Below are positions 38,813 through 49,235 of a stretch of 64,000 nucleotides of DNA, piece after piece. Source of the DNA: Phycomyces nitens (taxonomy: Eukaryota; Mucoromycota; Mucoromycetes; Mucorales; Phycomycetaceae); contig JAHRBC010000003.1 of assembly GCA_022702545.1 (NCBI GenBank), positions 1,798,001-1,862,000 on the forward strand. The letters run 5' to 3'. The notes below the pieces were generated by a model. That model was not told where the DNA came from, did not search any database, and worked only from the letters and a program-made list of their open reading frames with translations. The position numbers were made by a program, and so were the translations under genes. Every line of letters begins with the position of its first letter. Position 1 is the first letter of the stretch.

Positions 38813-40339
38813 ATAAACTCGTAAGAATGGCCACCTCAAACAATGGATCCGAGAATTATATCGCAAGCCAAGATATCTCGGATACGACCAGCCAACAAGA
38901 CAACAAGCCTATGTTGGTCCCAGATGGTCTTCTTTACGCCAACTGCTTCCGCCGACAATATGTTCTGCAAAGGGATGGCGGCTGCATTAAGCCAAGTCAG
39001 CCAATGGAGCCAATGGAGCCAACACAGCCAATGAAGCCAATAAAGCTTATTCAGCCAACCCAGCCTGTACATCTTACAGCTTACCGATCCAAGGCAAAAT
39101 AAACCGACACAAAAGATATCCAAGACGATTCAATTGTCGTGGCTGCCATCCCTGAGCATGATCGAGACCAGTACGTACAAGTATCCCTTTCCTAGGTTCC
39201 GAAACATTCAAGACATCATCAGCGTACCGGGTTCACTATCAAGAAATCCAAACAAGGTATCGTCAAGAACAAAGGAACCATTCAACTCAAGAGAGTTCAG
39301 CCCAGAGTCTCGCCATCTCGCTGGGCTGGGGGAAAGGGATGCTTGGACCTCTACTGCAATCAAGAACATATACGAAGCATCCGATTCATCAAGAAATCAA
39401 ATACGGGACATCAAGAAAATCAGGGGTAAGACAATCCATACAAACACCACTAACACTGGCGGGACTTTATAGGCTACCAGCAATCTACGAGGGAGCTCCC
39501 AACAGAACATTGTGAACCCAAGCAGTGATACGGCACCAGATGGTATTGTCCCTCAAATCCGTATGATTGTGACAGCATCAAGGAGAGTCCTTAAGATAAG
39601 TATTTGTTCCATTATACTGTATTTTATGACATTTTGGATACTAACTATATAAATGGTTTTTTAGTTTCCTTATCCCGGCCTATGTACTACAAGAGGACAC
39701 CATCTGGAGGATGCCAGTGAGAGTGAAGAATGGTTCTTGCTAACGGCAGGCCGTTGAGTGCGCTAGTCGTACTTCTCTCGCCCAAAGACTTACAGTGCCT
39801 TTGTGCCTGTATAGGGCCTTGGGTCAATCAAGTCTGGTCATCCGTCTGCCGTTGATTGTCCAGCCCATTGTGGTGGACGCATCGCTCGAGTGGCACATGG
39901 CTTCTGTTGGCGGTTCCCTTTTCCCTTTGTTGGTAGCCTTTCTGGTCCTGCTGGTGGAGGTGGTGGCTGTGTTGGATTGTATTACCCCGTGTACTGTCTG
40001 TCCCGTTTACATCAAGAAGAAAATCCGGCTGTCAAATCCTATCATCCATGGCAACAAAACAAAGAACACAATCTGTTCATACTTCAGCCGGTGTATGAAC
40101 AGGGATCAACAAGAGATCCTCAAAACGCAAGCCAATCTCAACCCAGGGTAAATCTTCTCAGTCAAGGTAACGTAAAAACGCTGACTCTAACCAAGTGTGA
40201 ATACCCACGGTCAAAATTATTACAGAAGACAGAAATCAAGCAAGGGGTACAATCCACAGCCAAGAAATCTTTCAAGTCAAGTCAGCCAAATGTCTACAGT
40301 ACAAAGACCGAATACGAAATCGACGCCTGCCAAAGTCAA

Positions 40340-40590
40340 ATGTCGAACTCGATCCAATTCCGATGCCAAGTTCAACACCAAGTCCAATGCAAAGTTTAAT
40401 GCAAAGTCCAGTGCTATGTTTGCTGTAAAGTCCAATGTATGGCTCAAGGTAAGTCCAAAGCAATGTTTAGTGTAGTCCAATGCATGGTTTGATGTCTGGT
40501 CTGGAAGCCGAGTTCAATGTCGAGTTGGATTTCCGAGTTCAAGACCAAGTCCAAAGTCAAGTTCAGTACAAAGTTGGATTTCCAAGTTTG
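40340..40590 (+). repeat. degenerate 12-bp tandem repeat (AAGTCCAATGCA-like)
   Basis: Successive words such as AAGTTCAACACC, AAGTCCAATGCA and AAGTTTAATGCA follow each other, decaying toward the right. The open frame here reads NAKFNTKSNAKFNAKSSA, reflecting the repeat. Confidence 0.7.
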
Positions 40591-40935
40591 CTTCCAAGTT
40601 TGCTTCCCGAGTTTGATGACAAAATCAATGCCGTTCCCTACGAATCCAATTATGAGTTTGATTCAAAGAAGAATTGAAATGAAATTTCAAACGATCAAGA
40701 AAAAAAAGGGGAGTGCTAAAAAAAGGCGCTCCCTGCAAGAAGGAAGATCTCTCAAAAGACGCCTTCGGTGGTTAAAGTGGTGGTAGCATCCTTTATACAA
40801 TTTGAACTGTAAGTACCTATTGATCTCTTGTGATTTATGATGAAAAACATGTACTAATATATATATGTATTATCTTTCTCTAGATGTCCAAAATGTTAAA
40901 GATGACATAATGAAAGACGATGGTCCACAAAAATC

Positions 40936-41215
40936 CTCCAGGAAAGAACACCAGCTCATGTGCTTGCAACTCCCCTTAGGACTATCTATCCTACAGGCAT
41001 AAGGTATGTCTTTTTCTGTATCCTATGCAGCAGCGTATGCCTTTAGTATATTTTCATCTTTTGGAATAGCCTAATAAAACGGACCCTTAAGAAGGAAATA
41101 TACAAAGTCATATGTTGCTATATGGTAAGAATCAGGGAAGACGTACCTTATGCCTGTAGGACAGATAGTCCTAAGGGGAGTTGCAAGCATATGAGTAGAT
41201 GTTCTTTCCTCTAGG
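40936..41215. repeat. large imperfect foldback (inverted repeat), arms about 130 bp
   Basis: Outer arms 40940-41010 and 41141-41210 are nearly identical when one is reversed (shared words GGAAAGAAC, CTTGCAACTCCCCTTAGGACTAT, CTACAGGCATAAGGTA). The inner parts are more diverged, closing at about 41065-41085. Both arms, read outside-in, encode the same peptide, ATPLRTI(Y/C)PTGIRYVF, so this is an inverted duplication of a possibly coding fragment, not a simple palindrome. Confidence 0.85.
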
Positions 41216-42074
41216 ACGCTTGTGAGGCTTGGTTTCCAAATTATCGACCATTTAAAAAAAATTGAATGTACGGAATCCGTTAAAATTTGACAATGAACTT
41301 GAACAAAGTAAAAAGACAAGTACCGAATGAACAAAGAAATTGAAATTGGGCAAAGAAAGCAAGCAAGGATCAAGCAAGGCAAAAAGACTTTGGACTGAAT
41401 GGCGCAGAAGACTTGCATTGAATGGCGCCAAAGGACCAACATTGAATTGTGCAGAAAGACTAACATTGAACAGAGCGGAAGACTGGGCCTTGACAGTGCA
41501 GGAAGACCGAGTGGTGACATGGCCCGAAGGCTGAGCTGCTGCGATGCGGGAAGATGAGGATTGAATGGAAGCAGAAGAAGAAGATTGGGCAAGGCAAAGG
41601 ACAAGAGCAAATCAACCCCAATCATTTCACACTACCCTTGACTTGACTTGACTTTGTATTCCCTCAAATAAAATCTCTTGAAACATCCTTGTCATTTTAC
41701 ATGGTTAACTATTATATGTCTGCAAATAATTTAATATTTAAAAAAATGTTTAAAGATAGTGCTCGATATTATATTTATCAATTGATAATATACCATATAT
41801 TATTATATCCACAAATGAGAATCAGGATATATCAATCTATTTGGTATTGAAGCATGCTGTGTTAACTGCCAAAATTTAAAGGCTCTAAAGTTATTTTGTT
41901 TTATAAGAGAAATGGTCTTGATCAAACAGGAGCACTCTTTAGATCCGACACCATGATACACTCCAACATAAAAACGCATTGCAAGCCCACCAAGATCAGA
42001 ATAATTGTCTATTAATTGCTGCATTCTTTTGACTTTAAGACCAAAACAACATTAACAAATCCTTTGTTTCATCA
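41216..42074. other. intergenic, no gene seen
   Basis: Contains GAATGGCGCA/GAATTGTGCAGAAAGAC-like degenerate repeats (41395-41480) and a CTTGA repeat near 41636-41652. The minus-strand 184-codon ORF (41071-41625) crosses the foldback and looks accidental. Confidence 0.5.
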
Positions 42075-42778
42075 GTTGAAGATCGATTTAATAAAAACTT
42101 TACCCGGCCTTGAGTTATTAGAGTTTCTATGTGGAGAAACATTTTTTTTACAAGACTGACACCTAAACAGAAGAAGAATTGGCTTCATTGGGAAAGAGCC
42201 AGAGTCAGTTTGGCTGTGGAGGACTGGGGTAAGGTTATTTGGTCAGATGAGTCCAGGTTTATGACAAAGGCCAATAATTCTGACCCATTCGTCATTCGTA
42301 AACCTGAAGAAAGCTTTCAGGATAGACATATGCTTCAAACCTAGAGATTTGGAAAAGGTTCAATGATGGTGTGAAGCTGCTTCTGGACTAGAGGGTTTGG
42401 ATCTCTAATCATGCTCGAAGACTCTGTCGATCAAGATATGTATTTCAATTGTTTGTCCCAGAAATTCAACCTTTGGTATCAAAAGTTAACTGATAAACAT
42501 GATATCATCTTTGCATTCCAAGAATATGGTGTCAGCTGCCATATTGTATTCTACAAAACATGGTAGGAAATTAATGAAGTCAAGCACTTTGACTACTGGC
42601 CATAAAAACCCGTGGTGAAGAGCAAAACGCATAAATTAACAATGTTTAAGATCTCAAGGCTTATATTTCCAAGAATTAAAAGCATATAGATCCTGAATTT
42701 GGTGCAAGGCTTTTTGCAAATATGTCTGATAGAAGCAAGGCCGTGATTGGTGTTAGTGGTGGAAACAGCCAATATTAA
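42075..42778 (+). pseudogene. Tc1/mariner transposase relic
   Basis: Readable pieces in order: LTPKQKKNWLHWERARVSLA, EDWGKVIWSDESRF (first catalytic Asp), a GSMMV-SCFW remnant, FAFQEYGVSCH (second catalytic site, Asp lost), DYWP, and the Tc1-type C-terminus DPEFGARLFANMSDRSKAVI and GGNSQY then TAA at 42778. Many stops and frameshifts. Recognisable as full length apart from the N-terminal DNA-binding part. Terminal inverted repeats were not found. Confidence 0.8.
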
Positions 42779-45298
42779 ACACCATTTATTTTATATATAT
42801 ACATTTTTTTATTTTCAAAATATATACACTATTGACTATTGGAATATAAAGTACCAAGTCTTTACAATCAATTAATTAATAAATAAAAAGACATTTGTTA
42901 AAGAAGTTAATGTGTATATTTCTGAGGTGCAAAGATGTTCTAATCTTGCGCTGACTTTCTTTTTTTCTTGCATATGTGTTTCATAATTCTATTAAATATG
43001 CTTGTGTTCGTATTGTAGTTGTATAAAAAATAAAATGCAATAAATAGATTCCAATTCTATTGTAAATAATGTTCCTCAAAAGATAGTTTACTATAATAAA
43101 ATGTGTGAATACTACTAGGGACTATTATCCCTTGCTATCTAGAGAAATAGAGATGCGCCTTGGACAAAGAGGTTCATTTGGGTGGTCGGTTTATATACCT
43201 ATAAAAACAATCATTAACCAAACCACCCCTTTTAAACATTATTTTTAAAATATATGTATAATACACTATCGAATAATAATAAAAAAGAGGTGTTGCTCAA
43301 GAGACCAAACTATAAATCCAAACATTTATAGGCAATTGCTTAATTAAACTGCGTCTCCTTAAAGAAAAAGAGGTGTACAAATTGGATTTCCAAATATTTT
43401 GGCATAAAAAAAAGGCTTTAAACTGCTTGGCTTTCTTTGTCAACTTTATTAATATTATTATATCTTTTAAAAAAACACCTCATTCTAGTATGGAACAGTG
43501 TATAAAGATAATACTTAATAAAAGCCAATTTGCAATTCTTTAGAAAACAATAGATTTGATACTTTAGGCCACCTTGTTTCTGTATTCACATAAATCTTGC
43601 ACACCCAAAACCTTGCGGTTAACAACAAACCGACTCTCGTACTTGTCAAAATATTAATTAAGAAAAAAGGACCTTTGTGGGTATGTTTATTCAACTGGAT
43701 AAACTTGAATTACAAGTAAGATTTCAATCCGACCGAGGCTATTCTTGCTCTTATTCAATCCCCGGCCCGAGAATTGACCTTTGTAAGTCGCCACAATTCC
43801 CCCAAGTTGTGTTTGATTTTTATCAAAAGGCTTGATCATTGCGATATTCAATAAGATAAAGAGGAGTTTATATTAGATAATGGTTGTTAGAGATAGACAA
43901 TCTAGCCCCTTTAGTTGTTTTTCATTTCCTGGCGAATATCATGTACTCTTATTGATTGAAACGCTACTGTGCATTCGTTCCATTGATAAACCTCGACCAT
44001 GAAATCATATTGTTTGATAGCCTCCAGATTACAAGACAGGTTGGAAACCAAAGAAGCTGAGTAATGGTATGCCTGCGCCACTATCTCGTATGTGAATTCA
44101 TGCTAGTTCCACAAATTTGGGAGTTCTTTTGCTAGAATATTAGCCAATTGAGATATTTATTAGTAGAAATATAACCTTCTTTTTGCTCTATTAATAGTTT
44201 ATGTCATACACATTATAATCTTGCTTTTTCAGCCTCAAACATGCCAAAAAGACAGAATATCTCCAAAGGTCAAAAATGTCGTTTTTTATCGAGAAAGAGA
44301 TGGTGTATAGTTTGGATCCTCTTGTCAAGTAAATATAAATGTTCACCTAGCCAGCGTTGACCTTGAGATATACTATAATTGGACGGGAGGATAAAAGAAT
44401 GGCTGGAAGCGAGTATAAGCAAATAAGATTAACGGAGAACTATAGAGTGTTACAATGAATAAGCTTCCATTTATACTATTGGCCATAGTTTAATGGAAAT
44501 TCACGGTGTATGTTAAGTACAAGTAAAATAAGAAAACCATCCAAAAAGCTATTGACGTCTAGTATATATAGCAAAAGTTGACAGGCAAGAAGGATATTGG
44601 GGGTTGTTATGGTATTCCATACAATTCATTCTTTATCGTCCAATAAACAATAAAGAGACAAATGATCTTATTACAGGTTTATAGATATACACTTGAGCCA
44701 CTTTGGTAGCGTATTATTTGGCTAATAGATGAAATACGAATTCTAAATACTTGACCACGTTTTACCCTTTAGTACAGCTTGGTTTCAAGACTTTTACATG
44801 TGTATAATGGCCACGTTTCACGCTGGTGAGGCCGCGACCAAGAGATTCTGATACGTTATTGGCGGTGATAGGCTAAACGCTAATATATATCCTTTTGTCA
44901 AGTGGCATCCTCCAGCTTAAAGAGGAGATTATGAGTTGTTACACATGGCTGATTTCCTACAAAGGCAAATAATGAGCTGGGTACAGTGTGCGAGTAAAAG
45001 GGCTTCTTCTTCTCGCACAGGTCATTGATCACGTGAGGAATATGCCTACCGCAGGGTTTGGTAATTATTTTGTGGTGTACACAGTCGCATATAGGGATGT
45101 ACGTGCCACTCTAGACTACGCTGATGACATTGCCATTATATTGCCCTGATATGCCATGCCGTATTCCTTATTTGTACTCCCTCACCATTTAACGCCTATA
45201 GCTGCCCTTGGCCATTGTGGTGTATAAATATAGACTTTGCACTGAGGTTAGCCACGAGACACGTATTTCTCCCTTTCTTCTGTCCCTCATATTATACA
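42779..45298. other. intergenic, no convincing gene
   Basis: AT-rich. A stretch at 45045-45150 contains LDYADDIAIILP in one frame and CLPQG in another, faintly like a LINE reverse transcriptase, but too short to call. The right end holds the promoter of the C2-domain gene. Confidence 0.5.
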
Positions 45299-46924
45299 AT
45301 GCCTTCTGGAAATCTTCAAGTTACTGCAGGCAAGGATACTTTCTAGCCCCAATATTGAATTTCCCAGCCAAAATACTGACCCTTAATTTGTCTATTTAGT
45401 GACCATGCGTGGTCTCGCTGAGCATGGCCTCTCAGGTATATTAATATTTGAAAGCAAATGGGGCGCGATATTAACATCCAGGATCTCCAATAGAGTCTTC
45501 CCCTTTTGTTGGATGCTTTGTCGACCCATCTCAGAAGCAGCGCACCCAAGCTGCTCCTGGTCCCGAACCCCAGTGGAACCAGACTCTCAACTTGTACGTA
45601 CGATTGCTTGACATTAGTGGTGGCCATTCTAACTCTACTATTGCTATCATATTAGCACTGTTCCCGAGGGTAAGTCCTCTCTCAATCTCGAGGTTGTCAA
45701 TGAGGACCAGAGCCGTCCCGGTGTTCTCGGTGGTGGTTCGGTTGACTTGAACCAGGTCTTCCATGAGGGTCGTGCTGAGCAGTGGGTCAACATTATCTCC
45801 CACAATGGTGAACAATTGGGCCACCTTTACGTTAAGCTTGTCTTTACTGTAAGTAACCATTATACAGCCAAAAAGCAAAAAAAAAAACAAAGTTTAACTG
45901 AAGAATTAAATATAGGGAGAAGGAGGTGCATCAGAGCGTTCAGCCCAGTCAGAATATGGCTATGCCAATGCACAAACCCACCCACCCTCCTATGAGGGCC
46001 AGCCTGGTTACCCTCAAGAAAAGCAGCAGCCATATGGCGCCGAAAGACAGCAGTCTCAGTCATCAATGGGCTACGGCCAATCCCCACAGTATGGCCAGCA
46101 GCCTCCTTCATATGGACAGCAGGGTGCCTATGGTCAACAAGGTGCCTATGGTCAACAGCCTGCTTATGGCCAGCAGCCCGCCTATGGTCAACAGCCCGCC
46201 TATGGTCAACCTCCTGCCCAGGGAGCTTACGGACAGACCGGAGTTCCCGGTGCTACAAATCCTGACGGAACCCCCGTCGCAGCTACAAAGCCAAAAAAGG
46301 CTATTCCTGAATGGATGGTAAGCGAATAAAGCAAGGGTGTAAAATAAAGGGTGATATCTAAGCGGTATCTGCATATAGAAATATGGTGGTGCTGCTTTGG
46401 CTGGTGCTGCTGCCGTTGGTCTCGGTACATGGGCTGCCGGTGAAGTTAAGGAGAACTACGATGAAGCAGTCGATGAAGAAGTAGAGGAGCGTCTCCGCGA
46501 AAAGGAAGCCGAGCGCTCTCAGTACCAGAACCAGTACTCCCAGAATGAGTACTCCCAGAATGAGTACTCTCAGGCCCCACAACATCAGTCCTATGAATCC
46601 AGAGATGCATCCTATGATGAGGAGCAGATTCGCCGTATGGAAGACGCAGCAGATCGGGCAGAGGAAGCAGCAGATAGAGCTGAGGATGCTGCTGAGGATG
46701 CAGAGGATGCCGCTGAAGACGCAGAGGATGCCGCTGAAGAGGCAGAGGAGTATGCTGAAGAGGCAGAGGAAGCAGCAGAGGAAGCAGAGGATGCCGCCTC
46801 GGAAGCTTCTTCGGCTGCTTCTGACGCTGAGGAGGCTGCTGAAGACGCAGAGGAGTATGCTGAAGAGGCAGAGGAAGCAGCTGAAGAGGCCGAAGAGGCA
46901 GCCGATGACTCTGGCTGGTTCTAA
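45299..46924 (+). CDS. C2-domain protein with YGQQ repeats and acidic alanine heptad repeats
   Basis: Exons 45299-45329, 45400-45435, 45494-45593, 45656-45848, 45916-46317, 46379-46924; 435 aa. Intron 1 starts GCAAGG (GC-AG). Residues 1-120 form a C2 fold ([55 protein letters not shown]). A Tyr/Gly/Gln/Pro-rich linker follows with about five YGQQ(P/G)AYG units, then a conserved-looking [20 protein letters not shown] glycine-rich segment. The tail (residues about 344-427) is 12 perfect seven-residue repeats of the type AAEEAEE, ending SGWF. C2 domains bind phospholipids, often with calcium; this one lacks an obvious full Asp set, so calcium binding is uncertain. Similar C2 plus YGQ proteins exist in Mucoromycota and other fungi, without a defined role. 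Confidence 0.85.
46646..46897 (+). repeat. 12 tandem 21-bp units encoding seven-residue repeats
   Basis: Exactly 252 bp, no phase break, coding for AAxxAEx heptads made almost only of Ala, Glu and Asp. Confidence 0.95.
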
Positions 46925-47129
46925 AGCAGATAATACGCGATTTGCATGTACAGAAATAAAATATATCCATCTTCATCAACTCCAAAAAGTTCATTTGCTC
47001 ATCAGATAGCTCTCAAGCCAGTTAAATGTATATTTAGAGACAAAAGAATATATTGGATGGTGGTTTGCTAAAGAAATTACAACATCATTGAGTGTACACT
47101 AGATTAACTGGGCATGTCTTTGCGAGAAT

Positions 47130-47345
47130 CTAGAAGTAGTTGTAGCATAGACATATTCCTTCCTTGCCACACTCGCCAACTTTATAGCCACGATCGTCGC
47201 AATGGTCCTGGCAGACTGCTTGAGCCCGGGGTTCAGTACTTGTATGACAGGCAACCTTCTCCTTTTTCTCGCCAGCCTGAACCATAGTGGCAGACAAGAG
47301 GACAGCAATCGATAAAAATACGATAGAATTGATTTGGATTTTCAT
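47130..47345 (-). CDS. small secreted cysteine-rich peptide, defensin-like (CS-alpha-beta pattern)
   Basis: Intronless, 71 aa. Signal peptide at 1-24 (MKIQINSIVFLSIAVLLSAT then MVQA), leaving a mature peptide of about 47 residues with six cysteines spaced C-x11-C-x3-C-x9-C-x5-C-x-C. The CxxxC, GEC and CxC elements are the hallmarks of the cysteine-stabilised alpha-beta fold of fungal, plant and invertebrate defensins, including the gamma-core GxC. No prokaryotic-style or long pro-region. It could be an antimicrobial defensin-like peptide or another secreted effector with the same scaffold; sequence alone does not show activity. On the minus strand, a TATA-like CTATAA and a CT-rich leader precede the ATG. 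It is flanked by the C2-domain gene (convergent, about 200 bp between stop codons). Confidence 0.75.
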   Translation of the reverse strand: MKIQINSIVFLSIAVLLSATMVQAGEKKEKVACHTSTEPRAQAVCQDHCDDRGYKVGECGKEGICLCYNYF

Positions 47346-48935
47346 GGTCGATTAAGATGATGAGAGAAAAGATGTAAAAAGAAAGAGTAAAGAAATCGAA
47401 GTGTTATAGACCTCAAGGAGGCTTTTCTCATAGCACTTTTGTATGCGTCATCGGTTTACATTATTCAGGAGAATGGTTTGTTTTGTATTAGCATATCCCC
47501 TAAAAGCAATGAAAACCAAAGGGCTGATGGTAGAAGACCATCTTCTTTACATGGCAAAGAATAAAATATCTCAGGGATGTTATACAACAACTCTATTATT
47601 TTGGGGCTTCAATAGAAAAAATAATAATAATAAACCCGATCTTTCTGCTCATCTTCATAGTTTTGAACTTTGCACATCTCAGCCTATTCTACGCTCACTC
47701 CATCTGTTTGCAAGACACACACAAGAAATACAAGTTTATTATTGCACAGTGTTGGCATACACATGTAGCATCTAATATATTCCATCTTTTATGATCCAAC
47801 TGTACAAAAAATAAAGGGGTTCCCAACCAAATTAAGGCACAGTTATATCCAAAACACCAAAATGTTTTCATTCTATCCACAACCATTCAAGATACAACCT
47901 TTCAAACAAAGCATATGTCGATTAAAGTAGTCCATTTATTTACTATTCTTTTTTTTCGAAAAAAAGAGGAGAAATTATGATTGTAGCTTCATAAGCCCAT
48001 ACTATTTACAACCGAAAGTTGGCTAATGATATTCATAGTTTAAAGAACATTTATTGAAGCCAATGGACCACGATGTCTTGGCTAAACTCATCCATTTCTT
48101 GACATTCAATTTACTCTTAATTGCAAAACTATATTCTTAAATATGATTATTGGGCTTGGTATGTTGAATAAATCTCATTTAGCTCAAAGGCTTTGATTAA
48201 TGGCGGTTTTAGGTACTATAATGGCTTGGAACCTTTTCTCAAAAACAACCTATGCTATTATAAAGGCCTTGTTGATCCTACACAATCAATTGTTTTTATA
48301 TTCATCGAGTATATAACCAATTTTAAATAATCTCTATGAAATATAAAGACGTTCATTTACTTGATTATTACATTTTACAATTCATTGTTATCTTTTCAAT
48401 ACTAGAATATTAATAAATAGATATTTTTAACATGTAAAAGTGTCACAAATATAGCTTGCAAATCAAGGCCAATATTTCTTACTCCCAAAAACAAGCTACA
48501 TTTGGAAAAAGGTTTGAAGGAATGTATTAGACGTTGCAAAAATCACAATGCAGTATTATTTCAAAGTATCTTTAAAAAAAACTTGTACATTCTAATATCA
48601 GACAATCGTACTAAATTATCCAAGCTTTTATTAGAACACTATATTATTATCAATACTTGCCCAAAAAGCCGATGAGTTATAGTAACGAGTTTTTTTTTAA
48701 AAGCAAAAATCAATAAAGTTGTATAGAAATCAAATAAGAAGCATTATCCCAATGATCTCAATAAAAGGACCAGAGGGATCAACGATTGGAGATGATGTGA
48801 GGTGTACTTGAGCTAGGGGTGCTGAGCTCCTTGTTATTCTCGGCAATACCATGAATACAAAGAAGTACAACAAAAAAAAACTAAATATTCCATGCCATTA
48901 TACGACATTTCACCATAGAAAATGCACTAAGCTGC
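47346..48935. other. intergenic, no gene seen
   Basis: AT-rich; promoter of the secreted peptide gene at its left end (CTATAA on the minus strand near 47410). Remaining ORFs are short and unrecognised. Confidence 0.55.
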
Positions 48936-49110
48936 TAGTTCTAGGCAGAAAATGTGACACTGCGCAAGGCAGACATGTAGAAACAATGCAAAGGTGATCT
49001 CAGTACCAATGTTCTTGAGGGACATACAGAGTCCAGATTGCAACCCAATTGAGAAGACATGTTACCTTTTAAAGCGTAGGTGCAATAACTTGCCTGCCTA
49101 CAGAACTGAA
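48936..49110 (+). pseudogene. Tc1/mariner transposase C-terminal fragment
   Basis: Two frames give RHVETMQR and then IQSPDCNPIEKTCYLLKRRC and NNLPAYRTEK, matching the SPDLNPIENLW region (third catalytic residue) of Tc1 transposases. One stop and one frameshift. The N-terminal two thirds are absent, so this is a small old fragment. Confidence 0.65.
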
Positions 49111-49235
49111 AAATAATGATAACAAAAAGGATCACGATGACCGTTAAAGCCATTTGTTATGTGCATTATGAGAAAAGTTTAAAGACGTTTTATTTATTTA
49201 TATATAGGCTTAAATTCATAGAATCAAATCACAGA

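Larger units (their letters stand above)
37172..40935. other. decayed, unassigned accessory sequence
   Basis: About 3.8 kb with more balanced base composition than the spacers but no long ORF. From 37172 to about 38130 the top strand is rich in G and T; from about 38150 onward it is rich in A and C. Short protein-like stretches occur in several frames (QQDIVNKILTDVTEDQLQGY around 38230 and HQEENPAVKSYHPWQQNKEH near 40010), but none is recognised. Contains inverted repeats at 38406-38458 and 38694-38812, CCAATGGAG-type repeats at about 39000-39060 and a degenerate 12-bp repeat at about 40340-40590. Looks like an old element or gene remnant. Confidence 0.4.

Noticed and set aside
41071..41625. 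184-codon minus-strand ORF
   Set aside because: Half of it runs through the foldback and the rest through a degenerate repeat; Leu/Pro-rich with no domain.
46446..46994. 182-codon minus-strand ORF rich in RLQ/PLPLQ
   Set aside because: Antisense of the heptad repeat of the C2 protein.
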